NCBI RefSeq assembly: GCF_028502605.1
Contig: NW_026611594.1
Coordinates: forward strand, 761,501-825,500
Source: Trichoderma breve
Lineage: Eukaryota; Ascomycota; Sordariomycetes; Hypocreales; Hypocreaceae
DNA length: 64,000 nt
Direction: 5' to 3'
Each line of letters opens with the position of its first letter. The stretch's first letter is position 1. The notes below the pieces were generated by a model. The model did not search any database. It saw only the letters and a list, made by a program, of their open reading frames with translations, and was not told the DNA's origin. Both the position numbers and the translations under genes were made by a program. This document shows, one piece after another, positions 44,697-56,878 of this stretch.

Positions 44697-47600
44697 TCAT
44701 TCAGCTGTATCGTCACTCATCCTCCCCACTCCGGAATCAGCCCGCTTCTTGGGCAAGGACTGATCAGACTTGTGTTCATCAATAATGGCCATTCCCACAG
44801 TCGTCGATTCTTGCGACTTGCTTGATCGAATGGCAGGGCCCATTGATCTCCTGCGGTTTGACTGGTCTTCCACAATCTTGGGCCTGTTGAGGTCCGTGAC
44901 TCCAATGCTCCTCCGAGCAGCCGCCCTATTGGGTGGCTTCAAAAAATCACCGGATTTTCTGTCATCCGCCGCCGCCGTCGCAGCAGCAGCTGCTGCTGCG
45001 GCATCGTGGGTAGGTTCGGTGGGGGAGCTTGCGCTGACAGAATATCTCAGCCCCGAAAGACTGCCTCTCCACCGAGCGAGGTTCCAAAAGCTACCATCCT
45101 TGTCGGTTTCATCACTTTCCGCCACGCTGATGAAATTGAAACTCGGCGTTGGCGGCTGCGACCCCCCATCCAGTGTTCCTATCGATGCCCTGTTCCGTAC
45201 GCTACCCGTGGGGCTTGCGAGGCCATTCCTCGGGGGCCGTACAGGTGAGCCGCCTGAGGCAACAGGCTTCCTGGCTACTGCTGAGGGATTGATTGTCGAG
45301 ATATTGGCTGGAGGTACGGGGGTTTTCCTCGGCGAGGCAGATCGCTCGGTCCTAATCGGCGCCACGTTGAGGCTTGCTCGCCCTTGGTCATCGACGTCTT
45401 GACGCCAGCTCATAATTCGGTCAGACGGGTGCTGAGCCTGGCCAGCACTCAGATTGAGCGAGGTTCGCCTAGACAGACTTCCGCTAGTTCTGGTGATGAT
45501 GCTTCCGCTTCGTCCCAGCCCGCTGACCTTGCTGGAGAATTTGGAACCAATCTCCCACATGTTCTGCTGGCGCTTGGCGAATGCGCAGTCTTGTCGGAAT
45601 ACCTTAATCGTACCGGTCCTGTCGGTTGTGACTATAATGTTGCCGTCCATGTGCTTACAGCGGTTCAGATAGGCCGGGCTCTCTTCTGGCTTCTTGATGC
45701 TGACGCTCGGCGTTGGATTATGAATCTCGGTGCCTGTTTCCGACACCTCGGTTTGGCTTAGAGCAGCCTCGTCGAGGCTTCGAAGCAAAACAGGCGGCGG
45801 GTTACACAGATCAAAGATTGGATCCCCAGACGCGCTCAACAGCTGCCTGGTCCGTGTTGGTGCCAACAGAGCGGTAGTGACGACTTCTGGATGAGCATCA
45901 AAGCACTCGTACGGCTGGCGGTCCTTCATCTCGACCTCTGTCGTATTCGTGTTCCAGATGTATGCCTTTCGGTCCTCACTGCCACAGATGACATAGGTCC
46001 CATCGTCGCTGAAACGAGCGTGAATCTGGCTAGACTGGTTCTCGAGGCCTTTAAACTTAACATCCAGCATCCGAGTCTTTAAGCTGTAGATTCGAACGCG
46101 AGAGTCGTTGGATGAGATCAACACTTTTACTTCGCCAGTTCCAGCCACCGTAGCCGTCTTGATACCCGTAATTTTGCTGCCTTTGGCGTTTTTTCCTCGT
46201 GACGAGCGTACGTGGATCTGGAACTTTTGCTTAAGCCCCTCCGTCTCAAAGAACGAGCACATGCCATTCAGTACCCCGCAGATAGCCATTTTGCCGTCGG
46301 GCGAAAACGCCACGGCCGTAATAAATTCGTTGGTCGAGGCCGAAAAGGCCACTGACTTGTCTGGTATGTTCCAAAGCCGGAGCTGAGCATCCAGGGAGCC
46401 GGCAAGAAAGAATCGGTCGTCGGTAGGATGGAACGCAATCGACGTGACCAGATCGTGGTGCGTAAACGTGGCGAGGCATTCTTGTCTGCTAACGTGCCAA
46501 AGCCTCACCGTCTTGTCCATTGAGGTCGACAGGAGGAAATTGTTCTTGCTCCAACAGAGGGCCAGCACTTCTCCAGTGTGAGCCTCGAATTCGCGGACCG
46601 GCTTGTTTCGAAATACGGGTGCGCTCAAACGCTCTCCTCGACTCTTTCCCTGGGCGTCTCTTTCAGCCTCCTCTTCTTCCTCGTGCGCCTTGCGCTCCTC
46701 TTCCGTCGACAGGACGGCAAAGACCCGAACGATCTGATCTTTGCCAGCCACAGCAAGGTAGCGACCATCAATGCTAAACTCTGCGGCCCATATCGCATCG
46801 CCAGCTTTCAGAAGCCGCGTGCCCACCGCAGTGGCAGGCACACGTCCTTGCGACGGCTCGTCATCCTTCTCTGGCTTGGGCCCCAGCAGTTCCTGGGCTA
46901 AAAAGAGTCGATTAAAGTCTCGGCGTTTGCTGTTGTGCGATCGCACGCGGATATAGCGTGGAGGTTCTTTGTAAAGCGGGATGTAACCACCGCCATCGCT
47001 CATGACGGACATTGGGGCGCGAGCGCTACTCCCCTCGGTGCGCAGCTCGCCCAGCTCGGAGTCGGAATCGGGCGCATCGTCGTCGTTCTTCTTGAAGGCG
47101 CTTCGCATAGCAAGCCGGCTCAAGAAAGATGTTCCCTTCCTACAGCCAAGAATGTCAGCGGGCGTGCAAAGATGGCGCCAGGCGCAAACCTACTTTCGAT
47201 CTCTGGGGAAATCAGCGAGGCCATTTGCCAGGCGGGCTGTATTCTCAATACTAATGCTCTTCTTAGGAAAGCTTTCCGCCGTTGGGCTATCGGGCTTGGT
47301 AGAGCCGCGCAGGCGCTGCGCGAGGGATGTTTCGAGGGTGCCGCTATTCGTCCTAAGAAAGATTTGCTTGAATCATGTCTCTGTCAGTATCTCACGTGGG
47401 CGTCATCCAACCACAACAAGAGAGAGGCGAGGCTGAAATACATACATTGCTCAAGGGGTCTAGGGCGGTTGCGGCTGGCGGGGTTGAAGACATGGTTCTA
47501 ACCGACACACCCTTGGCTTCCTTGTCCTTTCCATTTTGTAGTTGCTGAGTCGGAGTCCGGGACAGTAGAGTCGTAGAACGCTTTGCGATAGGCAGAGGCT

Positions 47601-47712
47601 GGGACTCTGCGTTCCCGGACGATCCGTTGGTGGGATTCTTGGTGCTACCGTCCTTTCTCGGGGCCAATTGGCTGTCGCCCACGTCCACCGGCGATGGTAT
47701 TGGAGGAGGCAT
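44697..47712 (-). CDS. WD40-repeat protein (WDR44-like / yeast YMR102C-like)
   Basis: Exons 47712..47446, 47366..47194 and 47139..44697 give 960 residues. The N-terminal ~200 residues are disordered and Ser/Thr/Pro-rich. The conserved core begins GTSFLSRLAMRSAFKK and continues YIRVRSHNSKRRDFNRLFLAQEL. Then come WD40 repeats: AIWAAEFSIDGRYLAVAG, FLLSTSMDKTVRLWHV, FFLAGSLDAQLRLWNI, YVICGSEDRKAYIWNT. A long acidic insert (EEERKAHEEEEEAE) interrupts the first repeats. The C-terminal ~280 residues are low-complexity, with an Ala run (about 44975-45005). WDR44 relatives bind Rab11-type GTPases in animals; fungal members are linked to sterol/drug sensitivity and are poorly defined. The 3' splice site of intron 1 (TTCAAG) is chosen to keep frame. 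Confidence 0.88.
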
Positions 47713-50646
47713 ATTCCATGCTGTGAGTACAATACGACTCTATGGCAGGCGACAACTCGACGGAGAGTCGTAACAGCCCGAGGCGAGAGTCGCAAAGATG
47801 GTAGGATCCGAGCGGAAGGGAGAAACAAGGCGGCGATGCGATGCGATGCGATGCGAAGAGGAGAAGACAAGAGAGGAGGAAGCGGAACGGAACGAGAGGC
47901 TGACAGGATCTGACCGAGCCTTGCGGCAAAAATCGAAGCGAGTCGAGTCACGAGCTGACCGGCCAGATAGTAAACAGCAGATGCAAAACCGGAAGCAAAG
48001 CAGCTCAATGAGGGCAAACCAAACGGACTACGGACAACGTCAGGCCCCGAGTGGGCCGACTAAGCTTCTTTATAAGCGGAAGGCTTATAGCGCCCCTAGA
48101 AATCGCCAATCCAGTCCGCAGGCTCCGGATACCTGGTCAGGGCCTGGCCTGGCCTGGGCTGGAGAGAATTTGATGCGAGAATTGCTGAAATAGGGCTTGG
48201 CGGGTTTGCGCGCCTAATTTGCTGGATTAGTCGAACGGCAGCGCGCGCAGCCCGAGGATTTGAGATGAAAGTATGACGGATATAGCAGCGGTGGAGCAGA
48301 GGAGAGGCGCCAGGGGGATGAAGTGAAGGATCCTGGCAAGCTGAGATATTGGAGGATGGAAGGATTGGAGATGCAGCTGCTGGGGGTGGAGGAGTGAGAA
48401 GTATGAATATGGCATATAATAACAATCAGCTGGTGGGGGAGAGAAGATGAAGAAGAGGAAGATGATATTGAAGCGCAAGATAAAAAATAAAAACCTGACA
48501 GAAAAAAAAAAAGCCACTTCCGGACAGCCCAGCCTTCTGTACTAGAGCTCTCCCCAAATCCGAGTACGAAGAAAAAGCACTGGAACTGGAGAAGCTGCAG
48601 CGCACGCGAGAGCCGTTCCGTTTTTTCTCACCCCAAAATCTCGATACGTTAGCGCTATTTAGTGCCTGTACCCGCTGCCAAGAGGACGCAAGTACCCAGT
48701 ACGTGTCGCTCGTCGCATGATGACGCAGTGGCCCGCGTTTGCGCCTCGTGGAGGATCCAAAGATGCCTTGGCCAGGCGGTACCGGTACTTCATGTCATCC
48801 CCTGCACGCCCTGGGAGCTGCGTGCATTGGCATCCATTGGCATTGTGAAGGATTTCTAGAACGGAACGGCGACCTGAAGGTGAGCCTTTTTGGAGTTGCA
48901 CACCGTTTTGACTCTGTTCAGAATGTCTCACTCAATAACTTCTACAGTACAGAATACATCAACCTCAACCTCAACTTGTCACTTTTCTGCACGATCCATC
49001 CGGCTGCATCTCTTCTCTGATGCCTTGCATGCATTCGACTCCGACCCCAATTATACGCGTAAAGGCCGGATTTCTAGTGGGTGGGAGCAGCGCAACGGTT
49101 TCCATTCTTCAACTGCAACTTCGGACTAAAAATTTCCACGTCCAGCGTTGTATGCGCACTGCCTCGGTCCGATCATTTCCTCCCCCGCCAAGGCCCGCTG
49201 ACCCTGAAAAAAGTGTCAAAGTTGAGCGAGAGCGAGGGACACGACATGCATGTTCGGCGATTTCTTCCATCATACGAGATGCGAGGTATTAATGGCAACT
49301 ATGATATAACTTGAATAAGAACTAAGAGATCATCTCTTCAGAATGTATTGGTACCTGCAAGGTGTCAGCCCTGAAAATATGCAAGTAATTCGCCACTTTT
49401 TGTCCCTCGTTCATCGTTCCCGGCATCTGATCCCCTTTCAATGATGTCAATGACTTCACAGCTCCAACTCCCCGTCCCTCTCTATCTCCCCCCAACACGA
49501 AAATCACTCTCACCTAACCAACACCCTCTCAATCCAGCTGCATTCCAATAATTCCTCGGCCGACTAGCCGAGAAGAGGGTGTCCACAGCTGCCTTATGGG
49601 GCAATCGGCCAAAAAGACGCAATGCCGGACGTGCATTGGCTTCCAACGGCCGCGACAGCAAACCTCCGTATTCCGTATTTACTCGTACTCTACAGTTTCA
49701 TTCTGCCTATTGTGCTGTGCCTAGATCCGCGTCCCCTCGGTTTCTAATTTAGGGCCGCTTTAGCCTATGCACTCGGCGAAGAGGATACCTATGTAGTCGT
49801 AGTCTTTGCAGGCATTCCCCATTCTCCATTGCTGACATCCCGTGTGTACTCGTAAAATGACGCGGCTGTTGGGCAGCTTGCGCAAGCGCCAAGGCCTCGA
49901 ATCGAATCGACAGCTTCTTCCGGCAACCTGCGCTAGATGCAATATGGAAGCTTTTGAGCGCGACTAACAACGTGGACACGGGCGGGCGCAGTCAATGTCA
50001 AACCATCATCAAACACTCTTACTTTGAAACAGCGTCTGTGTGCTGAAACTGGGGCACTGCATGAGTAAAATAACAAAACTCCATAAAACCCCTATAGCCT
50101 CATAAATAAAGTAATCAATCCTATCTCGACGTCTATATGAAGGGGTGGAGGCGCAGACCTCGTACCTATTAATATAAGGTTGTGGGGAAGCCAATTTTAA
50201 CATCTCAACTCAACAGCGATTGGGCCGGTAATAGCAGAAGCGAATGCGAGGTCAACCCGTAACATAGCTTATCATATGAGACATTAATAGCAACGTCTAT
50301 ATGCAGACTGTTGATGTACTCAACATCCAATTAGTATCAGCAACCAAAGTGTTTGCTACATCCAGTCTCTTCAATGCAATGCGGGCAACTCGTCACTTGT
50401 CTAGGCCAATCCAAATGCTTCCCGCAAGGCTCGCTGCAAGGCACTCTTTGTTCCTCATGCATCCCCCTCACCATGTACTCCGTAATTATCCAGGTGGCCA
50501 ATTGGCGTGCATTCAACCTCCAATGGGCATTCTGCAGGGCAGAGCCGCAAATCTCTCGTAATTCATGCTTGTAGCCTTTACCATGTATCCTAGGTTTAGC
50601 ACTTTATCCCAAGAGGAAAAATGCTTTGTCTGTCTAATTGATAATC
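47713..50646. other. 2.9-kb intergenic region with a GATGC microsatellite
   Basis: No supported gene. The left half, near the WD40 promoter, contains a (GATGC)n run at about 47833-47857 and purine-rich sequence. Many overlapping short frames here and around 48650-49300 have no recognisable product. The right end precedes the bZIP/Myb gene. Confidence 0.45.
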
Positions 50647-53462
50647 ATGGCCGACACTCCGCCCCACGACATCGGCTTGGCTGAGTTCAGACAACCTGCT
50701 GAAGAGTTATCCTCTCGTCCTCGGCATTCATCGAAACACGGCGAAAGCAGGGATTTCAGCAGCTTTAGCCTTAGACGACCTGGTTGGGAGTTACCCACTC
50801 CTCCCCAACCCTCCTCAAGTCACGGCGAAAGCAGCTCTGGTTTTGGACTACCTACCGAAGAGTTGCCCTCTCCTCCGAGACACTCCTCGAATCAGGAGAT
50901 CAGCAGCGCTTTCAGCAGCTCTGCCAACCCCGATGAGGATTGGACCAAAATCTCAGATCTTGCCGAGCGCAGGAGGATACAGAACCGCATCGCTCAGCGC
51001 AACTACCGTATGTCTCTCTCACATTCTCTTTCGAACTATGAATGCAATATTTTCTCTCCTTTTCTTCTCCTTTCACTAAAACTCATTTGCAGGCAAAAGG
51101 CTTAAACGCCGTCTGGAGGATCTTGAACGCCGCGCTGGACCAGAACAGAGTGATGATGTCGAGCAACCTTTGTCTGATAACCCTGGTATGGTGGATAACT
51201 GACTGTTTCTTACAACTGCCGCTAACATGTTATTGGCTCTGACCGCCTAGATTGGGATATTACTTCAGTTTACAGACTGGAATCCGAGGAATGGCAGCAA
51301 CAGAAGCCTAACCCTGCAGACTGGGGCCCGGAAGATGACCAGCTGCTGTTGATAACCCGCATGCTAGGCCTCACCTGGAAAGAAATCGGTCAATACCTCC
51401 AATTCAAGACGCCTTACGCCTGCTTCATACGTCATGAGTGGCTAATGGCAGAAAGGGCGGTCGTCGACAGCTGGGATCCTCCCAAAATGCATAACCTAGC
51501 CAAGGAATATATGAGCATGCATGAAGAGATTTGGAGCGGGTTAGCAGCTCGAATTGGGGAGGATTGGAGAGTTGTTGAAGAAAAGGTATGAAACGTAACA
51601 ATATACCATTTTAGTACCACATCTCACGCTATCTAGTGCATGCCTAGCAGCTCTCAAAGCTCTGAGAATGCTAAAGCGGTTGATGGGCGGGAAGGTGTGA
51701 TAAAAGAGTATCTGAGTATGCGTAAGGAGATCTGGAGCGGCTTGGCAGCTCGAATCGAAGAAGAGTGGTACGCCGTCGAAGAAAAGGTAGGCCTCCTTTA
51801 TTTACAGCCCTTCCTTTTAGGGGATACATAACCCTGGTGTATGCTTATGCGTATACATTACTTTGTATTTTCGAGGTAAGGTATGCTCTATTGCTGATAC
51901 CATTTCTATAAAAATTTAGTGTATGTCAAAGGGACTCAAACTCCTCCAAAGAACAGCCGAATTACTCGAGAAGCGCGAAAAGTTAAAACGGCTGAAAGTT
52001 CAAAGGGAACTCAGACAGCTACAGCAACCCTCCCCTGACCACCCAATAGAGTCACTGTTATATCATGAACCTCCGCAGTATCCATCTAATCAAGGAATGT
52101 GGGAAGAAAACACGGCGGCGCCTTACATAAATGATAAACAACAGTCACAGGTCTTGCAGAACGACCTGATCTCAACTCCACAGGAGCAAAATCGCCCATA
52201 TAGGAAGCCAACATACGATCTGGCCGATAAGGCAAAACACAGAGAAAATGCTATTCCACCTCGTGTGAATGACAGGCAGCCATCGAGAGACTTGCGCGGC
52301 GGCCAAGCCTCAGGCACACCCACACCTATAAAGCCACCAACTAGAGCAAACCGCCTATCACACATGCGCTTACTTTCCTGGATAAGGAAAATAGCTAGAC
52401 CTAGGCTTAAGCCGGGCTATAGAAGAATAGAATGGACCTGCGTAAGTTCTTATACATGCTAGTAAGATCGATATATAAGGAATAGCACGGGACTGACTGA
52501 GCTCCTTTGTCATCTGTTAGGACTGTGGCGTGGACTTGTACGGCGACTTTGTCGAAACTAAGACGTCTGATTTAGATGACCTGAAATCGTCATTAGACAC
52601 GTCTGTTGATGAGAAATCTACAAACAGCTCGAGTGATTCGGAGCAGTCTCAGACCAATCCGCATCACATGATCTCAAGGTCTTCAAGTTCGAGCAGGACA
52701 ACTTCAAGCAGGACAAGTTCGAACAGGACATCTTTGTCAACAGGTAGCACTGACGCATCTAGTGTCGATGCAATCCCTCCCAAATTCCTCGCCCTATGTG
52801 TCAATACCGGCGGAATGTATAAGACACTGGCCGAATTAGACATGTCGCGTATAAACTCCGACTCAGAGGCCTTTTCGCAGATGAAGAAGGCCTATCTACA
52901 GTACCGGGGCGTGCGTTCCCGCCTGCATTTCCTGGTGAAGCCGGTAACCGTCGAGTTTGTCCGCGTAAGCCTTGACTGCTTCTTCGGAGATATTGAGAGA
53001 AGCTAACACGAAGCCTGCTAGTTCACTCTCTGGAATTTGCGTCACGGATACGTCTCGGTATGTGATAGACCCAACTCGATGCCCCCCAATACCTGCATCG
53101 ACTACGAGTTCATACCACCGCCAATGCCTCCCGAAATCTTTGTGCATTATCTCGAGCACGGCGACGGTGACCTTAGCCCAAACCGGTACACCTGGCTACC
53201 ACGACTCCCAAAGAGGCGGAACCACAAGGTCGTTGACTGTGGAGAAGCGACTGAGGGTTGGGGCATTCACGTCATCGAAGGCCCGAATCGTGCAGCTGTA
53301 TTTTGGATCGTTATGGTTACCATCTCGATTAGTATATTAGCGAGCGTGTTGTGGACCACGTTAAAGGGCGATATCCAGGGCGGTATGGGGCTCGGGGCTC
53401 TTATTGTTGCTTTGCCGCCTGTGATAATGGCTGCTTTTCTCTTTCGGCTGGGAGCAACTTAA
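50647..53462 (+). CDS. chimeric bZIP/Myb-like protein with C-terminal membrane module
   Basis: Seven exons (50647..51007, 51093..51185, 51251..51585, 51637..51786, 51920..52441, 52521..52964, 53022..53462) give 781 residues; all six junctions are GT-AG and in phase. Order: Ser/Pro-rich leader with three imperfect repeats of about 30 residues; bZIP basic region RRRIQNRIAQRNYRKRLKRR (about residues 108-127) without a clear leucine zipper; a Myb/SANT-like segment (WGPEDDQLLLITRMLGLTWKEIG); two near-copies of a 28-residue block ending VVEEK/AVEEK; coiled coil; linker; then WTCDCGVDLYGDF and a module ending in two membrane helices (about AAVFWIVMVTISISILASVLW and MGLGALIVALPPVIMAAFLF). That C-terminal module is known to me only from uncharacterised fungal proteins. 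The whole suggests a membrane-tethered DNA-binding protein; that role is inference. Confidence 0.75.
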
Positions 53463-53469
53463 TAGTATA

Positions 53470-53577
53470 TCTACTATATCTACTACGTCTACTACGTCTA
53501 CTACGTCTACTACGTCTACTACGTCTACTACGTCTACTACGTCTACTACGTCTACTACATCTATTACGTCTACTATA
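53470..53577 (+). repeat. 9-bp minisatellite (TACGTCTAC unit)
   Basis: About 11-12 tandem copies of TACTACGTC or near variants directly after the stop of the bZIP/Myb gene. The unit is a multiple of three, and one plus-strand frame continues as a Leu/Arg repeat that is not translated. It lies between two convergent genes. Confidence 0.9.
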
Positions 53578-53824
53578 GCTGTATGTACTTATATAGAAGT
53601 AGCTAATACACTCACGCATATAGTAGTAGCAATCTTGACTTTGGGGACTATAATACCAGCTTTATAGCCATATGCGCCATGATAGCAGCACTTAAGTGTA
53701 AAGTAAAATAATTATCAAGAGTATTGTGGAGGTAATATTCTTGATCAAGAGATCCAGTAAAGCTGTAACAGCTGTTTTAGAGCAGCACTATGCCCCAGCC
53801 TTTAGATTAAAGGTATTATAATAC

Positions 53825-56800
53825 TTAACTATGCTTTTCACCTTTGAAAAAATATCTAATGCGTAGTCCCATAGTTTTAGCACTTGCTCTGAAGTCTCGA
53901 TTATCTAAGTGCGTTTTCACTGTAGAATAGTATTCCAGAACGTCCTGCGATGTGTCGTCCTGCAATATATTCTGTATCTCCTCTTTAATATCATGTCTGC
54001 CATCTCTTGCGTGCACTGTCGATTGGTGAACGCCTTGTTCCAACAGATATTCCACAGTTGCCAATCTCCGGCCACAGGGTATTCGGGGGCGAAAGCCGTT
54101 CTTGGAAAGAGCTAACGGCATATAAAAAGAGTAGCCAAATATCGCGTTTTCGAGAAGACCTAGAGAATCTCGAGAAAAGGTTTGAGCTAAACGACGTCGA
54201 TCTGACCGGGTCACAGCTTTAATATATGGTAGAATAGAGAACTGCGCAGCCAGCCCAAGAAAAGTATTTTGGATGCGCCACCGATGCTTGTTGTCTTGTC
54301 CAGCTGACCAATGATTAGCATATTTGCCGACCATTGCCCATCCGGTTGAAGTCGTCTGGAATAGCCTATCAACCTGAGCATTAAAGGAGTTCAGTGAATT
54401 AACAAAATCCAGCGTATTCTTAGGGCTGTCTTTGACCTCGCTTGCATGCCAAAGAGCTCTCGCTACTGTATCCCAAAAGTCTCCTTGCTCGCCTAACCCC
54501 TGGTGGGATACAATGAGAGTCTCAGCTTTCAGAATACATAAGTGAGGATCGAATTCTGCGCTTGATGAACATATCAGCTGCCAATTCTCAGGTTGCATTG
54601 CCCAATCCCGCGCAGTACGGTGGATGAAATCGACAAAACCACCGCTTGTATCTGCGTTAATTTCCAAAATGCATTTTGTTCGAGCTGCGAGTTTTCTTTT
54701 CAATGATTTAATAGCGACGTCTTTCCAGCTGTCATCATCTGGAAGGTCATTGATGTTTACCGAGGCAAATCTCGATTCTTCAATCAGCCACATTGTAAAC
54801 CATGGCAACGGACCTTCAGCGGCATTCAGTACTTGCATCATATAAGATGCATCAAAGAGATTTTTCGGACTGATGCTAGCCCACATGATATCGTACAGAG
54901 ACGAGATGTCCGAAGGGAGGGCTTTGAGAGTTTGCCGAGCCTGAGATATTGACTGCCCTTGAAGTAAAAGAGCCAACAAATGTTGCACGACTATTGAAAC
55001 CCAAATGAAAACTCCATTCGCCCTCTGTACTATGTCGGTAAGAAGCTGAGTAGCGGCTCCAGCATTCAATTGTTTCTGTTCAATGAAACCTTTATTGTTC
55101 TTAAAACTTTCCGTGACAAAAATTCTCATGTCTCGTTCTGTTAGTAGGTGCATTTGCAGCATTGGGCCTTCATTAAATTCATCTTCAAATTCTGTCCATG
55201 GTCGACTTGCTGCGCATACTTTAAGCCCGCTTTGACATTGTGCCGTTATATGACGAATGAATTTGATAATTTCAGTAGGTTGCATGTCGAACTCGTCAAG
55301 CCCATCGATAAATAAGGCGAGTTTGATGTTCCTTCCACATGAAGATAACAATCTCTCAAAGGCATTCTCTATATTGTCTGGCGTCCACGCGGGAATGCCT
55401 GAGGTGCTTCTTAACACTTGACAGAACGCCCAGCGTCTCGGTGTCAGTACTGATGCCAAATCAGGACATTGATCCAGCACCTGAGACAAAATTGTCCTTT
55501 TGAGACCTTCGAGAGACTTTTGCAAAGTATTGCCGGGATTCCAGGCGTAGTACTTCACAAGAAGAAGGCGCAATGGCCCACTAGACTGGGTTTGTGTATC
55601 CCAAAAAGACTTTTGTTGTAATATTAGTTTCATTATGGTTGACTTGCCGGAGCCTGGTTTGCCTGTGATCCAGTAAACTTTATTTGAGTCATCTTCGAAC
55701 CACTTAGGGAAGCTATTCCACATAGGTATGTCATGGACTTTTTGAGGTTCGTCCTCAAAAATCCAAGAATATGTCGTTTCAGAGGTATCCGAAATTGCCT
55801 CTTCGCGTGATTGTATGGTATTAAAACGAATATCTGAGGCTATAGCACGACCAACCGTGGTAGGGTTGATCTTCACCAAGGATTCATCAGTCATGGAAAT
55901 ATCCAGCTTCCAGTCATTCGTCCGAAGAAAGTCGATAAGTTCCTTGCGAACCGCAATCGACGCCCCGACCTCGAGATCAAGGGATCCAATTATGTCTTTT
56001 GCCAATTGCTTCAACGATAGTGGCCCTTTTCCAGTTTGAATCAGTGGTCTTAGAGCTTTCCTCAGTCTTGCCACGTCCTCATCTACCAAATGATGAATTT
56101 GGTCTTGTATTGATGCCTCCTGGTTTGATGATGTCGATTGCGGATGAAAGTCTTCTTCCAATTTCTCGGTCCTTTCGAGTAAGCCAACGACCTTGTCCAG
56201 TTTATTACTAAAGTGCACTTCCCATTGCTTAGTACGCTTTGAGTCATCCCTAAGTCGTGCTCGTGAGTTAGTCTCTTGACTTAAACTGGATCTGTAATAG
56301 GAAAAAAGATGTCATTAAATCGAACGCAGACGTGCGAGGACGTACCATAGGCCCAGGATCACAGAGTCAATTACATTGCGCCTGAGAGCCTCAAGTCGCC
56401 TCCTAATCTCCTCAATATTCTTTTCATTTCTGTTGAATTCCATGATCTCTGCGTCATTCCTCTTTTGGCATTCCTTACAACTTTCCTCTCCATGTGGATG
56501 ATACCGCAGATGGTCTTTGCAGTTTATCTTCTCCTTGCTCGGCGGATTGATCTTCTTTTTGATCTTCTCAAGGTCTCTAGAAAGGCTGGTGCATGTGGAT
56601 AATAGCCGCAATGATTGTCCGTTGGCAGGTGTTGCGAGCTCTGAAGCCATCATATTTTCAGAAGTGGCTTGGATCCCGGAAATTTGCGACGACAAATCTT
56701 CAAAGGCTCTTAATAATTCCCTTTTTTCATCATTGAGTTGCCCATAGTCAGGTGTTTCCTTTCGCAGTTCCCCTCGCATATTTTTATAATATCCCCAGCC

Positions 56801-56878
56801 CTTGACAAGGAGCTTTCCACCAATGTCCAGAAATTGGAATACCGCCGCAGCTATCGCTAATGAGCTAAGAGGATCCAT
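53825..56878 (-). CDS. NACHT NLR protein with fungal STAND N-terminal domain
   Basis: Exons 56878..56346 and 56285..53825 give 997 residues. The intron has a GTACGT donor. Of several nearby acceptors I chose ATCCAG, since the nearest one would create a stop. The start MDPLSSLAIAAAVFQFLDIG is the hallmark helix of fungal STAND N-terminal domains. A charged coiled-coil region follows, then the NACHT domain: P-loop WITGKPGSGKSTI, Walker B LALFIDGLDEFD, sensor-like CAASRPW. After it comes a helical region (ANGVFIWVSIVVQHL; LPSDISSLYDIMW) of the type found in DUF7791-bearing NLRs. No ankyrin, WD40 or TPR array follows. Such proteins are candidate innate-immune or incompatibility NTPases. It is convergent with the bZIP/Myb gene. 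Confidence 0.87.

Noticed and set aside
44770..45402. Plus-strand open frame of 210 codons rich in Ala/Ser/Leu
   Set aside because: Complement of the low-complexity C-terminal tail of the WD40 protein; repeat-driven shadow.
46935..47501. Plus-strand open frame of 188 codons
   Set aside because: Lies opposite exons 1-3 of the WD40 gene, whose splicing and repeats are clear; no independent evidence.
53351..53578. Leu/Arg/His repeat frame (LLRLLRLLR) at the end of the bZIP/Myb gene
   Set aside because: It is the translation of the 9-bp minisatellite in one frame, beyond the real stop codon at 53460-53462.
53401..53619. Possible CRISPR-like or regulatory array from the regular repeat
   Set aside because: The repeat is a plain head-to-tail minisatellite with no spacers, and the genome is eukaryotic.
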